Shown here piece after piece: positions 1-11,441 of a DNA stretch of 64,000 nucleotides. The DNA comes from Lithodes maja (taxonomy: Eukaryota; Arthropoda; Malacostraca; Decapoda; Lithodidae). The stretch's first letter is position 1, and each line of letters opens with the position of its first letter. The translations under genes and the position numbers were made by a program. Below the pieces are notes generated by a model, which was not told the DNA's origin, did not search any database, and saw only the letters and a list, made by a program, of their open reading frames with translations. The DNA lies in NCBI GenBank assembly GCA_037953745.1, contig JBAKBP010004260.1, positions 62,001 to 126,000 of the forward strand, read 5' to 3'.

Positions 1-298
1 ACATAGATTTATAGCATATAGATTCAATATTTATCTTCAAATATATCAACAACATTCGTGGTATTAAAATAACATTGAACCGGTTAGGCTTATAAAAAAC
101 TGCACCAGCAATTCATAGAAACATGAAATACGAAGGAAAACTATATTACAAAATTATACTAAAATAGATTTGTATCCATTGCTAGAAGTTTACAGATTGT
201 TTGAGTAGAGAGCTGAACATTTAATATATCACCCGCTCTATAGGATAAGTATGCCATATAATTTGTCCACACTGAAATATGAAAAGTTTTATACTCAC

Positions 299-613
299 CT
301 TGGTTGTTGTGGTAGTTGGTTGAATGGTTGGTGGGGTAGTGGTTGTGCTAGTGGTTGTTGTAGTAGTTGGTAATACTGTTGGTGTGGTAGTAGATGGGGT
401 GGTAGTTGTGGTTGTCTGTGGTTGCTATGGTGGTGGGGTTCCTGTGCTGCCAACCTAACCACCGCCGCCTGCCACGTATTGGAGCCTTGTCTGGACCTAA
501 ACTCCCGGCCCGGATATCTGCCTCCCTGCCCGCCGCTCCATCCTCCCGCGTACTGTCCATCCATGGTATATAGAGAGTTTCCGGGGGTGCCTCCAATCAA
601 CTTAATGGATAGT
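299..613 (-). CDS. possible internal exon, Gly/Gln/Pro-rich or Thr-rich product (uncertain)
   Basis: On the minus strand a pyrimidine-rich tract ending TTTTTCAG (614-621) looks like a splice acceptor, and AAG|GTGAGTAT (301-291) is a near-perfect donor. Between them lies a GC-richer block than its AT-rich surroundings. One frame is open across the whole 315 bp and reads Gly/Arg-rich (around GGTPGNSLYTMDGQYAGGWS) then Gln/Pro/Leu-rich. Another frame, open only over the 3' half after a TAG near 427, reads as a Thr/Pro tract (TTTTTTPSTTTP...) like mucin or peritrophin linkers. No domain is recognised. It could be a real exon with a frameshift, or a (TGG/TTG)n repeat that happens to have splice-like ends. 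Confidence 0.3.
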
Positions 614-1702
614 CTGAAAAATAAATATAAAAATAACTAAATATACAAGAGTTACGTCCGCGAACACAACTCTTAATCAAGCATTTCGTAGCTATAACTA
701 AATTTAAAAAATAATAATAATAATAATACAAACAATAAAATATAGAAGAGGTACTGTACGTCCGCCAACACATCTCTTGCCTAGCATTTCGTAGCTACAA
801 ATTATGCTTAGACCAACTCTTCATCAAGCTTATTATATTATAGCGATTCTGCAGATCTGAGCTAACCAGGAGATTTACTTAATTTTGCATAGGCTATCTA
901 GGCGATCTTGGGATTATTGCTGCAATTTATTCAACATATGTTTACTGGAACTTACTAATTTTCTGTGAAACTTTGATCTACCTTCCCTACAATACCCTAA
1001 GATAACATTTACTTGACAAAAATTAACATACATAAATGCCAATATATACACTAGATAAATATTTACTGTATTTTATCACACATCTACGCTAGGTTATGCT
1101 GACTTACCTTTACAAAGTGTGTCGCCTGGCAATAGATAGATAGACCTTTTAAAAAATCCGCAACTTTGTAACTCGGACGCCTAGGAGCAACAACAAATTA
1201 AAAAACCTCCCGAGCTATTAGCCCTGTCAATTAAAAAGTTACACCTTTACGTTCCCAAAGCCAACGTCAAACTGGTGAGCAAAATATTGGAGAGAAGAGG
1301 AAGGGGAGATGGTTGGAAAGAGTAAAAAATATGAGTGGAATTAATGAAATGGATAAGAAACGAAACTGAGAGTGTGGCGCCATCTATGTATTGTGATATT
1401 AACCAACCAAGAGACTGGTGTTCTCGAAAAGGGGCTCCGGTCCTGAAAATACACTTGACATACAGTGGGCTGGGTTAATAATCCAGAAAAGTTTATAGCC
1501 TCTGAAGTCCTATTTTAACTAACTAACTAATGATGGCCAAAATATCGAAGAGAAGAGGAAGGGGAGATGGTTAAAAAGAATGGAAACAGGTGAATAAGGA
1601 AAGAAACTAAATGACCATAGTGTAACGCCATGTATGTGCTGTTGATACATAATAATACAGATATATTGTTTTGTATAAAGGATATATAATAGTTAACCAT
1701 TG
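614..1702. other. AT-rich non-coding stretch with two diverged direct-repeat pairs
   Basis: No coding signal is seen. A unit of about 60 bp around 649-705 recurs at about 741-808; both contain the core GCATTTCGTAGCTA. A longer unit at about 1281-1403 recurs at about 1530-1640; both contain AGAGAAGAGGAAGGGGAGAT. A (TAA)n run lies at about 708-727. Confidence 0.6.
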
Positions 1703-2063
1703 CACTTCGCTTTCTCTCCTTTTCTCTCTTTCCCTGGCTTGTATCCATTCGGCCCCATTCAGCCAACTGTTTAAGACGTTTATCCCCATCCAGGTGTCGA
1801 TTTCTTCCTGGCGAGCGATAGCGAGCCAGCATTGTATGGAGAAATCTGGGTTCGCCGGAGACATTTGTCTATCGAAATATGTACAAATTTAGCTTGCTGT
1901 CAAAACAAAATATATATATATATGCTGGCTCACTACCGCTCGCCAGGAAAATATTGACACCTAAATGGGGGTAAACGTCTTAAAACAGTTGGCTGAATGG
2001 GGCCGAATGGATACAAGCCAAGGAAAGAGAGAGAGAGAGAGAAAGATAAAACAAAAGCGAGGT
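1703..2063. repeat. long imperfect inverted repeat (foldback)
   Basis: The core left arm 1736-1831 is the reverse complement of 1923-2019 with about ten mismatches. The similarity extends outward through CT-rich/GA-rich flanks to about 1703 and 2063. A loop of about 91 bp with a TA run separates the arms. Shared landmarks are GGCCCCATTCAGCCAACTG on the left and CAGTTGGCTGAATGGGGCC on the right. No transposase or target-site duplication was recognised. Confidence 0.85.
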
Positions 2064-2249
2064 GGGAAGTCACATAGTTGAGGTTGCAATAATGTCAAGG
2101 GTTGAATATGGATCGGAATTTGTGACCACGACTGTACAGTATACTCAATAATGATCAGCTAAAGTTCCAAGCTGATTCGAATCCTCACTATACTTGGTTT
2201 GATCTCATTGGACGGTAAACTGAATCCATTATTAACCAATTTATCAATA

Positions 2250-2456
2250 ATGAACTCTTTGACTGTTATGATGCATTTTGATACTTATTCTGGCTATTAT
2301 TAGGCTATTGTATACAACTTAGGAAGGCTCTCTAGGGATCAAAAGGGTTGAAACTATCTCAATTAAGTCTCTAGCTCCCACAAGTTCTTCCCAAGCTTAT
2401 CTCGTATAATAATAGCCAGAATAAACTATCAAAACGCGTCATCAGCTTCAATAACT
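2250..2456. mobile_element. TTAA-type palindromic MITE, copy 1 (decayed)
   Basis: The arms TTATTCTGGCTATTATTA (near 2283) and TAATAATAGCCAGAATAA (near 2409) are inverted repeats around a core containing CTTAGGAAGG. The same plan is seen at 24440, 30247 and 41658. The terminal TTAA is not preserved here. Family membership rests on the shared core and arms. Confidence 0.65.
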
Positions 2457-2531
2457 ATTAGAAACATAAGAATTGACTCTGTCCCAGCATCAGATTTTTG
2501 ACAAGTGTTCTTAGGGGGGTGAACTGCTTTT

Positions 2532-2535
<4 letters not shown>

Positions 2536-2592
<57 letters not shown>
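2536..2592. repeat. (TC)n microsatellite
   Basis: About 28 uninterrupted CT dinucleotides. The Arg/Glu and Ser/Leu ORFs on either strand are artefacts of this repeat. Confidence 0.97.
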
Positions 2593-2594
<2 letters not shown>

Positions 2595-3118
2595 AGTCTG
2601 TCAGTAGTGGTCGAACAAGAAGGAAGTGTCTTTCCGAGCTCCGCCGACCCCTGCCCCACCGCATGCTGCATGCTGTCTTTCCCCTCTGCCCTCACCAGTA
2701 TCTTGTAACTTAGTATTACCAATATCCCTTATAAATTCTCATTATCCCCATTCCTCCATCCTCTCCCTCTACTCACACCCTTCGGTCTCTTTCAAATCAT
2801 CTAAAATCTAAATAACTCTCTTACTATAAACTACCTAACCTATTTTTACATATAAATCTCTCTTATACACAAATTTGTCTCTCTCACTAACTCTCACTAT
2901 ATTTCTCACTAACTCTCACTATATAGAACATCCCGAATTACAATCCCCACATCCCATTATCTAAATCCTGCTTGCAAAAATCTTGGTCTGCCACACTCAA
3001 GCTATAGAAAAATCCCTCTATAAGCTTAAATATCTCCTCCTTGTCTAAATCCCTCCTTTGTTTTGTCCCACACCATCTCCCAGCTGCCTATCCAGTGTAA
3101 TTCCTAGTTTTCAATAAC
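2593..3118. other. pyrimidine-rich non-coding stretch
   Basis: C/T-biased unique sequence with short repeats of CTCTCACTAACTCTCACTAT near 2880-2925. No gene or mobile-element signature is recognised. Confidence 0.5.
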
Positions 3119-3665
3119 TCCCTCTCACTCTTACACTCTCTCTCTCTCCCTCTCCTCCCAACTCCCCCCCCAACAAAAGGTACCGCCGTCTCCACAACAA
3201 CACTCGCTTTACGAGGAGTGCCCCACCCGGGTGAATACAGCCCCCAATAAACTAATTCCCTCCCCCCCCCCCTCCCCGCCTCTCTCCCCTCCAACGACTT
3301 CCGTTTCTCGTTCATATCCCCCCATCTCTCTCTCCCCTTCGTTCCCTCTCTCTCTCTCTCTCTCGCTCATATCTCTCTCTCTCTCTCGCTCATATCTCTC
3401 TCTCTCTCTCGCTAATATATATATATCTCTCTCTCTCCCTCCATCTCTCTCCCTTTCGTTCTCTCTCATTCTCACCCCCCCCCTCTCTCTCTCTCTCTCT
3501 TTCTCTTTTCCTCTCATCCCAATTAATTTCCCCCCCCCCCCACTCTTTCTTTCTTTCTTTTCCTCTCATCCCTAGTTCGTCCCCCCCCCCGGGCTGCACC
3601 GCTCCGGAGCTACCGCCAAGTGTCAACAAGTACCACCGGGGGGCCCCCCCCCCCTTCAAACCCCG
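3119..3665. repeat. CT/C-rich low-complexity tract upstream of a LINE
   Basis: A mosaic of (TC)n, a repeated unit CTCGCTCATATCTCTCTCTC (3362-3410), and poly-C runs of 9-11. ORFs on both strands are low-complexity shadows. It abuts the presumed 5' UTR of the LINE at 3665-8177 and could be the insertion target or part of its 5' region. Confidence 0.85.
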
Positions 3666-3898
3666 GTTTATGAGGGGAAATAGGGGTATAAAATAAGGGC
3701 CATAGGACCATCCCCCCCCACCCCCAAAACCCGTCCCAAACTTCTTTTTAAAGTGCCGACGTAACAGACACTATCCTCAACCCCCACCAACACCTTGCAA
3801 CCTGCATCATCAACATCGGAACAACTTTTAAGGGAAGTGACCACTCCAACATTTTGTACCTTTCGTTTCTGCAAATTCTCCCTCACTAACCCCAAATC

Positions 3899-5068
3899 AT
3901 GGCACCGATCAGAATTAAATGCCCCTCCTGTAGCAAGAACTACTACAAGGAATGGTATCCGCGTCATGGGTATCCAAATGCCAAGTGTTTTATGTGTTTA
4001 ACTGGTGAAAACTTTTTGCTCTTGGAGTACACATTAGAAGCACACAAGGCACAGGTTGACGAACTGAAGCGAGATAATCTCACACTAAAGGAGACTGTAG
4101 GTGTACTTGCGCATCAAAATTTCTTACTAAAAGATCGAGTAAAGGACATAGAGAGTAAGCAAGTCGACGTTGTTAAAAATCTTCAAAAAGAAAACCCATC
4201 AAATGATCTATATCAGACAGTAGTCAACAGGCGTAACAAGAACAAATCCCAAGGGAATGGGAAAGCGACACCAGGTATCCCTATCAAAAACAGATTTGCT
4301 GTTCTCGCCGAAAACAATGAACACGAGGTAACTGACCACGTGAATGGGAATGGGAATGGAAAAGCGACACCAGGTAACCCCATCAAAAACAGATTTGCAC
4401 ACGAGGTAACTGACCACGTGAAAGCAAGCTCGAAAGGCAAGAAAACTCCTGACAAGAAAACAACGAAACCATCAAATCACGGAGTCAGCGGGAAGGAGAA
4501 ACTCACCCTAGTATATGGTGACAGTCTCATGCGAGGTCAAGGAGCTGCCTTTGCCACCAAGAACAGAGGAAAAAGGTCAGTAAAGGTCATTCCAGGCGGT
4601 AAAGTCGAACATATCTTGAAAGACATAACTAACTCCGCCATACCAGAGGGCACCTGTGTAGTCGTCAATGTTGGCTCAAATGACTGCTTTGACGGAGGTA
4701 AGGCCCCAATTAAGACCATAGAAAAAGATTTTGAGAACCTAATTAAAGTCATGAAAAGGAAGACCACGAAATGTGTGGTAAGTGGCGTCATACCCCGGAT
4801 TAAAACAAGCTCATACGGACAAAATAGAGCCATAGAAATTAACAACGCAGTCAAGGTCATGTGCGAACAAGAGAAGGTACTGTATGTGGACAATTGGACC
4901 ACCTTTGTAGGGAACTCGTCCCTGTACAGCGGAGATGGCATTCATTTATCAGAAAAAGGCGTTCAGCACATGAGTGACACCCTGAATCAAGCAACCTACA
5001 TTGCCCACGAAAACAACGCCAGTCAGGACCGAGAAATATCTATGCTAATAGACTCCTCTGAGTATTGA
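3899..5068 (+). CDS. LINE alpha ORF1: zinc-finger/coiled-coil/SGNH esterase protein
   Basis: The 389-residue protein starts at ATG 3899. Residues 8-34 hold two Cys pairs (CPSC...CFMC), likely a zinc ribbon. Residues about 45-100 look like a heptad-type coiled coil (EAHKAQVDELKRDNLTLKE). A Gly/Asn/Lys-rich linker contains a duplicated unit (KATPGxPIKNRFA twice, with HEVTDHV). The C-terminal 190 residues are an SGNH/GDSL hydrolase: YGDSLMRG (nucleophile Ser), VGSND (block III) and DGIHLSEKG (Asp/His). CR1-group ORF1 proteins are known to carry such esterases; the role in retrotransposition is not settled. It ends at TGA 5066-5068, and the same frame stays open into ORF2. Confidence 0.88.
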   Translation: MAPIRIKCPSCSKNYYKEWYPRHGYPNAKCFMCLTGENFLLLEYTLEAHKAQVDELKRDNLTLKETVGVLAHQNFLLKDRVKDIESKQVDVVKNLQKENPSNDLYQTVVNRRNKNKSQGNGKATPGIPIKNRFAVLAENNEHEVTDHVNGNGNGKATPGNPIKNRFAHEVTDHVKASSKGKKTPDKKTTKPSNHGVSGKEKLTLVYGDSLMRGQGAAFATKNRGKRSVKVIPGGKVEHILKDITNSAIPEGTCVVVNVGSNDCFDGGKAPIKTIEKDFENLIKVMKRKTTKCVVSGVIPRIKTSSYGQNRAIEINNAVKVMCEQEKVLYVDNWTTFVGNSSLYSGDGIHLSEKGVQHMSDTLNQATYIAHENNASQDREISMLIDSSEY

Positions 5069-8000
5069 TATCGCTACCCCCGGAAAAGCCCTCCCACAAC
5101 CCCACCCAATCAAACTCCACCCGCACAGTTAAGAGAAATAAATAACCCCGCCCAACCCTTCCAAGTCCATCACAACCATTTAAACGAAACCGTCAACCCC
5201 AATGGCTCACAAGTTGCGAAAACTTACCTACCTGAACCACAAAACAAACTAAACAACTCCACCCAACCCCATCCAAGCCAACTGAATGAATTTGACAACC
5301 CGCCGCGGCTTCAAGTCACAACCCCAAACTCATCCCCACCAATAAGAAAAACAAATCCAGCGCATGCTGAGAGAAATGATATAAAAATAATATCCATAAA
5401 TGCATGCTCAATAAGAAACAAAATAGACGAACTCAAATGTCTGTTATTAAATGAGAAAGTTGACGTTATTTGTATAACGGAAACACATCTGAACCTTAAA
5501 AATAAAGATCTACTTCATGAATATCACATAGAGCCATATAAATTTTTTCATAAAGACCGTAACAATGGAAAACAAAGAGGGGGGGTTGCAATGTACGTTG
5601 CAACCTACTTAAACCCAGTCGAGGTGACTCTCCCCGAAAGTAATGCAGAAATAGTGTGCGTCAAAATAAATACAAAAAACATGAAGTTAAATATCACTAC
5701 AGCGTACCGACCACCGAGACTAACTGTTGCCGATGATACAATTTTTTATGAAATACTAGAGAAAACCCTTAATTCCGACGAAACCGTTTTACTAGGCGAC
5801 TATAACCTCCCCCTAATTGACTGGAATACCCTGACCGGAAAAAATGCTGAGTCACGCCTAATGACAAGCTTCATCCAGGACAATTTTTTGACTCAACACG
5901 TAAGACAGCCGACGCGAGACAGGAATATATTAGACCTCGTAATCACTACCCAAGAAAATTTATTATCAAACCTGGATGTAGGTGAACATCTGGCAACGTC
6001 CGATCATAAAATCTTAAGAATAAACGTTATAAGCAAATATTCCTCAGTAAAAACAACAGGAATGGTTTCGGACTTCAAAAACGCAAATTATGACGGACTT
6101 AAGGAATCGCTATCAAACATACACTCAAACCTCATAAATATAAACGAAGTAAATGAACTATGGGGACATTTTAAGTCTACAATTACAGAAGCGCATAAAC
6201 AATTTGTACCCATGAAACCAAAACGTAATACGAAATCAAGTATGCCCCCTTGGTACAGTAGAGACATTGGCAAGGCAATAAGGAAAAGGAATCAACTCCA
6301 CAAACTTGTAAAAAATAACACAAACACTGAAGTAATTAAAAACTTGTACAAAAATAGTAGAAGGGAAGTGAAAAAAATAATTAGGGCGAACAAACAAAAT
6401 TACGAAATGACTATTGCCAGAGAAAGTGCCACAAACCCCAAAAAATTCTACAGTTACGTAAACAAAAATAAACAGATCAAAAGCGGAATCGGACCGCTAA
6501 TAGAAGATGGCCAGACAATAACAGGTGACACAAACACGGCAAATCTGCTCAACAAATATTTTGGCTCAGTTTTCACAGAAGAAATTATCGATCATACCCC
6601 TGAAAATAACACCTCAACTCATGTGATAGGAGATTTCACCATCAGTGTTACCGAAGTACAAAGCAAATTGAGTAATTTAAATGTAAATAAGACCCCGGGA
6701 CCCGACATGCTCCACCCGAAAATAATTAAGAATGTCAAGGACGAAATAGCAAAACCCCTGACACAACTATTTAACTTATCACTACTACAGGGGATTGTAC
6801 CGAGTGATTGGAAAGATGCGAACATTACGCCGATATACAAGAAGGGTAGCAAGGCCAAAGCGAGTAATTACAGACCAATTAGCCTAACTTCAATTGTAGG
6901 AAAAATCATGGAAAAAATCATTAGAGATAAGATAGTAGATTACCTCGAATCAAACAACCTAATCAAAAATAGTCAACACGGCTTTAGATCAAATAAGTCA
7001 TGCCTAACAAATTTGATTGAATTTTATAACAAACTATTCACATATAACGACATGACGAAATCACTAGATATAATCTTCTTGGACTTTCAAAAAGCTTTCG
7101 ACAAGGTGCCTCACCGAAAACTATTGGCTAAACTGGAGAGGATAGGTATCAAAGGTGAAATTCATTCTTGGATAAAAAATTGGCTTACAGACAGAAGACA
7201 GAGAGTGGTGATAAATGGAGTGGAATCGGAGTGGGAGCCTGTCACTAGTGGAGTTCCACAGGGTTCAGTCCTTGGACCGGTCCTGTTTCTCATTTACATT
7301 AACGATATCGATGTAGGGGTAAACAACACCATTTCCAAATTCGCCGACGATACAAAAATAGGAAATACAGTCCTGAACGAAGATGATAGAAATGCGTTGC
7401 AATCTGATTTAAACAAGATATCAGAGTGGTCGAAAAAATGGCAGATGCCCTTCAATGTCGATAAATGTCAGGTGCTGCAGGTTGGTAGCAGAAATATGAA
7501 ATACAAATACGAAATGAATGGCAAACAAATAAAAACCGCAACGGTAGTAAAAGACCTAGGGGTACTAATATCTGAAAACCTAAAAACTTCCGACCAATGT
7601 ATAGCAGCTGCAAATAAGGCAAACATAGCATTGGGCTTTATTAAACGAAAATTTACATATAAACATGAAAACGTAATAGTGCCACTGTTCAAAAGTATGG
7701 TGAGGCCCCACCTTGAATATGGTGTGCAGTTCTGGTCACCTTATCTGATCAAGGACATTGTAAGACTCGAGTCAGTACAGCGTAGAGCGACGAAGATGAT
7801 ACCCTCATTAAGAAATAAACCATATGAAGAAAGACTTAAACGATTGAACCTGTTCTCATTAAAAAAGAGGAGGTTGAGGGGTCAGCTTATTGAGTGCTTT
7901 AAGATACTAAAAGGTTTCGACAAAGTCGATGTAAATGCACTATTCACATTAAACAATACTAATCAAACTCGCGGAAATGGAATGAAATTAAAAACCAAAA

Positions 8001-8148
8001 AGGCAAACCTAGATGTCACAAAGAGTTTCTTCACCTACAGTGTGGCGACAGAGTGGAATAAACTACCAGCGAGAGTGGTGGAGAGCGACACAATAAACGC
8101 TTTCAAGGGAAGGCTTGACCTCTATCTGCAGAGGGCTGGGGTGATATG

Positions 8149-8149
<1 letters not shown>
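5069..8149 (+). CDS. LINE alpha ORF2: endonuclease-reverse transcriptase
   Basis: The open frame runs from directly after the ORF1 TGA to TGA 8147-8149, about 1026 codons. The first in-frame ATG is at 5591, but the endonuclease begins earlier, near 5378 (IISINACSIRNKIDEL, then ICITETHLN), so an AUG start there would delete the domain's N-terminus. Endonuclease motifs: AYRPPR, LLGDYNLPLIDWN, TSDHKIL. RT motifs: TPGPDMLHPK, YRPISLTS, IFLDFQKAFDKVPH (catalytic Asp), SGVPQGSVLGPVLF, KFADDTKIG (catalytic Asp pair). The first about 100 codons are Pro/Asn-rich linker. Translation presumably needs stop readthrough or non-AUG initiation. The 3' UTR is absent. Confidence 0.88.
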
Positions 8150-8177
<28 letters not shown>

Positions 8178-8179
<2 letters not shown>

Positions 8180-8365
8180 TATGTATATGTATGTGTGTGC
8201 ACTGTACAGTATGTATATATATACTATATATATATGTATGTATGTGTGTATGTGTATATATGCACATATGCATATATAGTTTGTAAGGCCAGACTGCCTA
8301 GTAAGGACAAGGACCTTGAGGTCTGTGTGGTCTGTGTATCTATGTAGCTCTATGTAGCTCTATGT

Positions 8366-8421
<56 letters not shown>
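8178..8421. repeat. TATG/TA microsatellite followed by (TC)n
   Basis: (TATG)n-like sequence follows the LINE poly(A). After a short unique segment containing GACAAGGACCTTGAGG come three copies of TATGTAGCTC and about 26 CT units (8367-8421). Confidence 0.85.
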
Positions 8422-8426
<5 letters not shown>

Positions 8427-9523
8427 CCTGACTCATGTTATTGTAAAACTCTTGGTGGCAACAAACACCAGACACCTGGTAGACATAAGGTTCAAAATCC
8501 CAAGACATCAATACGCCTCGGCCGGCTCCACAATTGTCACACAGCTGGCTGTCTATCTAGAGATCTGCCTGCCTTCCTTCTCTCCACAACTCACTCACTC
8601 ACTCCCTCCCTGCTAGCCTCCCTCCTACCCAGCCACCCCCACCCACCCTTTCAGGCTTCCGTCTGCTAGAAACACATTCACAATTTGCGTAAATATCGCA
8701 TCAATTGGGCTATATGCGGTATATTCCTTGTTATATGGGATGCCTACATCCGTACACGTCTTTATTATAGCATGACAGTGCTCTAAATACAAGATTTACG
8801 TGATATTTATGGCGTAACACACCCTCTCCCCCTTTCATTCCCACCACAACTCACTCACACCTTGGTTCACGCATAGAAACTCATTGATAATGTGCGTAAA
8901 TATCGCATGAATTGGTCTATATGCGGTATATATTTTGATATATGGCACGTATACATACGTACAAGTCTGTATTATAGCATGACAGTGCTCTACGTACAAG
9001 ATATAAGTGATATGTATGGCGTAAACCACACTCTCATCTCATAAATTGCCGCCAAACCTCCAACACATCTTCATTCCCGCCTAAAAATTCTCTTATAATT
9101 CCCTTATATATTGCAATTTTTGGTCACTATGAGGCATATTCATTGTTATATGGGTGGCCTACACATGTATACACACTCTACATAGCCTAAAAGGGCTCAA
9201 AAAAGGAGATATACGTGATAATACGCGGTAACCCACCCCCTCCTTCTATCCCCTGGGCGCGTGAAAATTCGGCAGGGAAATCTCGCCGCTCAATGATAAT
9301 CTAGCCGCGCGGTGCCATTCGCTCCACATTTTTCAACTACGGACCGTTCCCCCCCCCCCCCCAGACATTTTTTGGGGGGTCAAATATATATGGGCCGATG
9401 CACGCAAACATTCCTTACACGATGATGTACTTTTTATCGAAATTGGCAATAGGTCCCAAAATCATCATAGGTGCGCACAGTCTTACCCTGTAGAAAACCC
9501 CCTGTGCGCCGCGGAGAGGTTAA
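8422..9523. repeat. dispersed 1.1-kb repeat A, copy 1, with about 205-bp tandem monomers
   Basis: Nearly the same length and order as 29046-30143: both begin CCATTCCTGACTCATGTTA after a TC run and end GAGAGGTTAA. Inside are three diverged monomers starting near 8666, 8871 and 9081. Monomers 1 and 2 share TGCGTAAATATCGCAT, CTATATGCGGTATAT and TATTATAGCATGACAGTGCT. The 3' part has a poly-C run followed 12 bp later by GGGGGG, able to pair, then ATATATATGGGCCGATGCAC. No coding potential. The class is unknown; a non-autonomous DNA element is one option. Confidence 0.8.
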
Positions 9524-10165
9524 GAACCACCTGGGCTGACATTGTCATACAGATATCCCATAATTGTTTTTTACTATATCCCAGTTGGACATTTATATTT
9601 CCCATATTGTTTTTGACTACATCCCAGAGGGACATTTATATTTTATTGGCTTAATTAGGCACCCGATATTTGATGAGTCATTTGAGTCAATTGTTCCTTT
9701 AATTCTCAATCAAATTCATTGTATTTATTATTGCCTGCTTAAGTGAGGAGTCTTGATACTTTATAGGAGTAATTTATCAACGTGTTTCTTTGATAGTTAA
9801 TCAAGTTAATTTCTGATATTTTTGAGAAGTCTGCTTAGCCTAACTCATTTCGTCTTGAGGAGTGCCTATATAATTTACTTCACAGTAGGCTATTGTACAG
9901 TGACAGAAGTGAATTATAATATGATATGAATCCATTGACAGTGTATCAATATGATTTCCTTCCTTGTGATAATAGTGTAGATTTACATTAATAGGGATAT
10001 TAACCCTACCTGTCTTCTGAAGTAGTCAGATTCGCGTTGTTGTGTCCGAGGTCTATTTAGACTTTGTATGAGTTCTGAAGAGAATTCGTAACAGTCGATA
10101 TATCAAAATAGTGACCGGAGGGTTCCCATTTTGTTTTGGCGACCCCGGTCAGGATTGTTTTTAAC
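9524..10165. other. non-coding stretch, nothing recognised
   Basis: AT-rich sequence with one local near-duplication (TATCCCA...TTTTTTACTATATCCCAG versus TTTTTGACTACATCCCAG, near 9553-9628). No ORF with domain content. Confidence 0.5.
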
Positions 10166-10744
<579 letters not shown>

Positions 10745-10750
10745 AGCTAC

Positions 10751-11441
10751 CTAAATGGTGGGAGGAGTTATGGTACTAATGGCGTGTAATTTGTCTGGAT
10801 CTTGGGCAATTCCTTGTTCTGAGACTATGTGGCCTAGGAATTTAACTTCTTTTTTATCCAAGGTACATTTAAAGGGTTTGAGTTTCAAGTTTGCCTCCCG
10901 AATTCTTTGAAATACTTGTCGGAGCCTCTGAAGATGGTCAGCCCAGGTTTTTCTAAACACAATGATGTCATCCAAGTATGCTAGACAAGTCTCCCAGGTT
11001 AATCCTTGTAAAACAGATTGCATTAACCTGGAAAAGGTAACAAGCCCATTGCATAGGCCGAAAGGCAATATTGTGAATTCATACAATCGTCCTTGGCTTG
11101 TGGCAAAAGCCGTCACCTGTTGATGTTCTGGAAGTATGGGTACTTGCCAATATCCGGCCTGTAGGTCGAGAGTGGTGAACCATTTAGCTCCTAATTGGGA
11201 ATCTAAAGAGTCATCAATTCGAGGTAATGGGGTAGCTTCTTTGATGGTTACGTCATTCAGTTGTCGGTAATCTATGAAGAAGCGGTTGGATCCATTCTTT
11301 TTCCGGACGAATACCACCGGAGATGACCAAGGACTAGTGGAATGTTGGACAACTCCTGTGGCTAGTATATCTTTCACCTGTGATTCCTCTTCTTGTCTCT
11401 GTATTGGATATTTGCTCCGAATTGGCTGTTTGATCGGGGGT
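10751..11441 (-). pseudogene. Ty3/Gypsy reverse transcriptase fragment
   Basis: The open frame covers the RT fingers and palm: WSSPVVFVRKKNGSNRFFID, DYRQLNDVTIKEATPLPRID, WFTTLDLQAGYWQVP (catalytic Asp in TLDL), LPFGLCNGLVTFSRLM and CLAYLDDIIVF (catalytic Asp pair), then KFLGHIVSEQGI. A typical Gypsy RT continues into thumb and RNase H; this one stops after about 225 codons. The usual NAP before TF reads NGL here, a substitution at a normally conserved position. Confidence 0.85.

Larger units (their letters stand above)
3665..8177 (+). mobile_element. CR1-like non-LTR retrotransposon, nearly intact (LINE alpha)
   Basis: Two-ORF LINE: ORF1 with an N-terminal Cys-pair finger, coiled coil and SGNH esterase; ORF2 with an apurinic-type endonuclease and reverse transcriptase. 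It ends in A29 placed directly on the ORF2 stop. No frameshift was seen in about 4.25 kb of coding sequence; the only in-frame stop is the TGA between the ORFs. The 5' limit is uncertain because it merges into C-rich repeats. The esterase ORF1 points to the CR1 group, although CR1 elements usually end in short tandem repeats, not poly(A). No target-site duplication was identified. Confidence 0.85.

Noticed and set aside
3209..3659. Several Arg/Glu- and Ser/Leu-rich ORFs of 89-114 codons
   Set aside because: Direct translations of (TC)n and poly-C tracts in several frames.
8835..9029. 64-codon minus-strand ORF, with relatives at 29227-29442 and 29455-29643
   Set aside because: Similarity between these ORFs follows from the repeat A monomers; other monomers disrupt the frame, so coding is unlikely.
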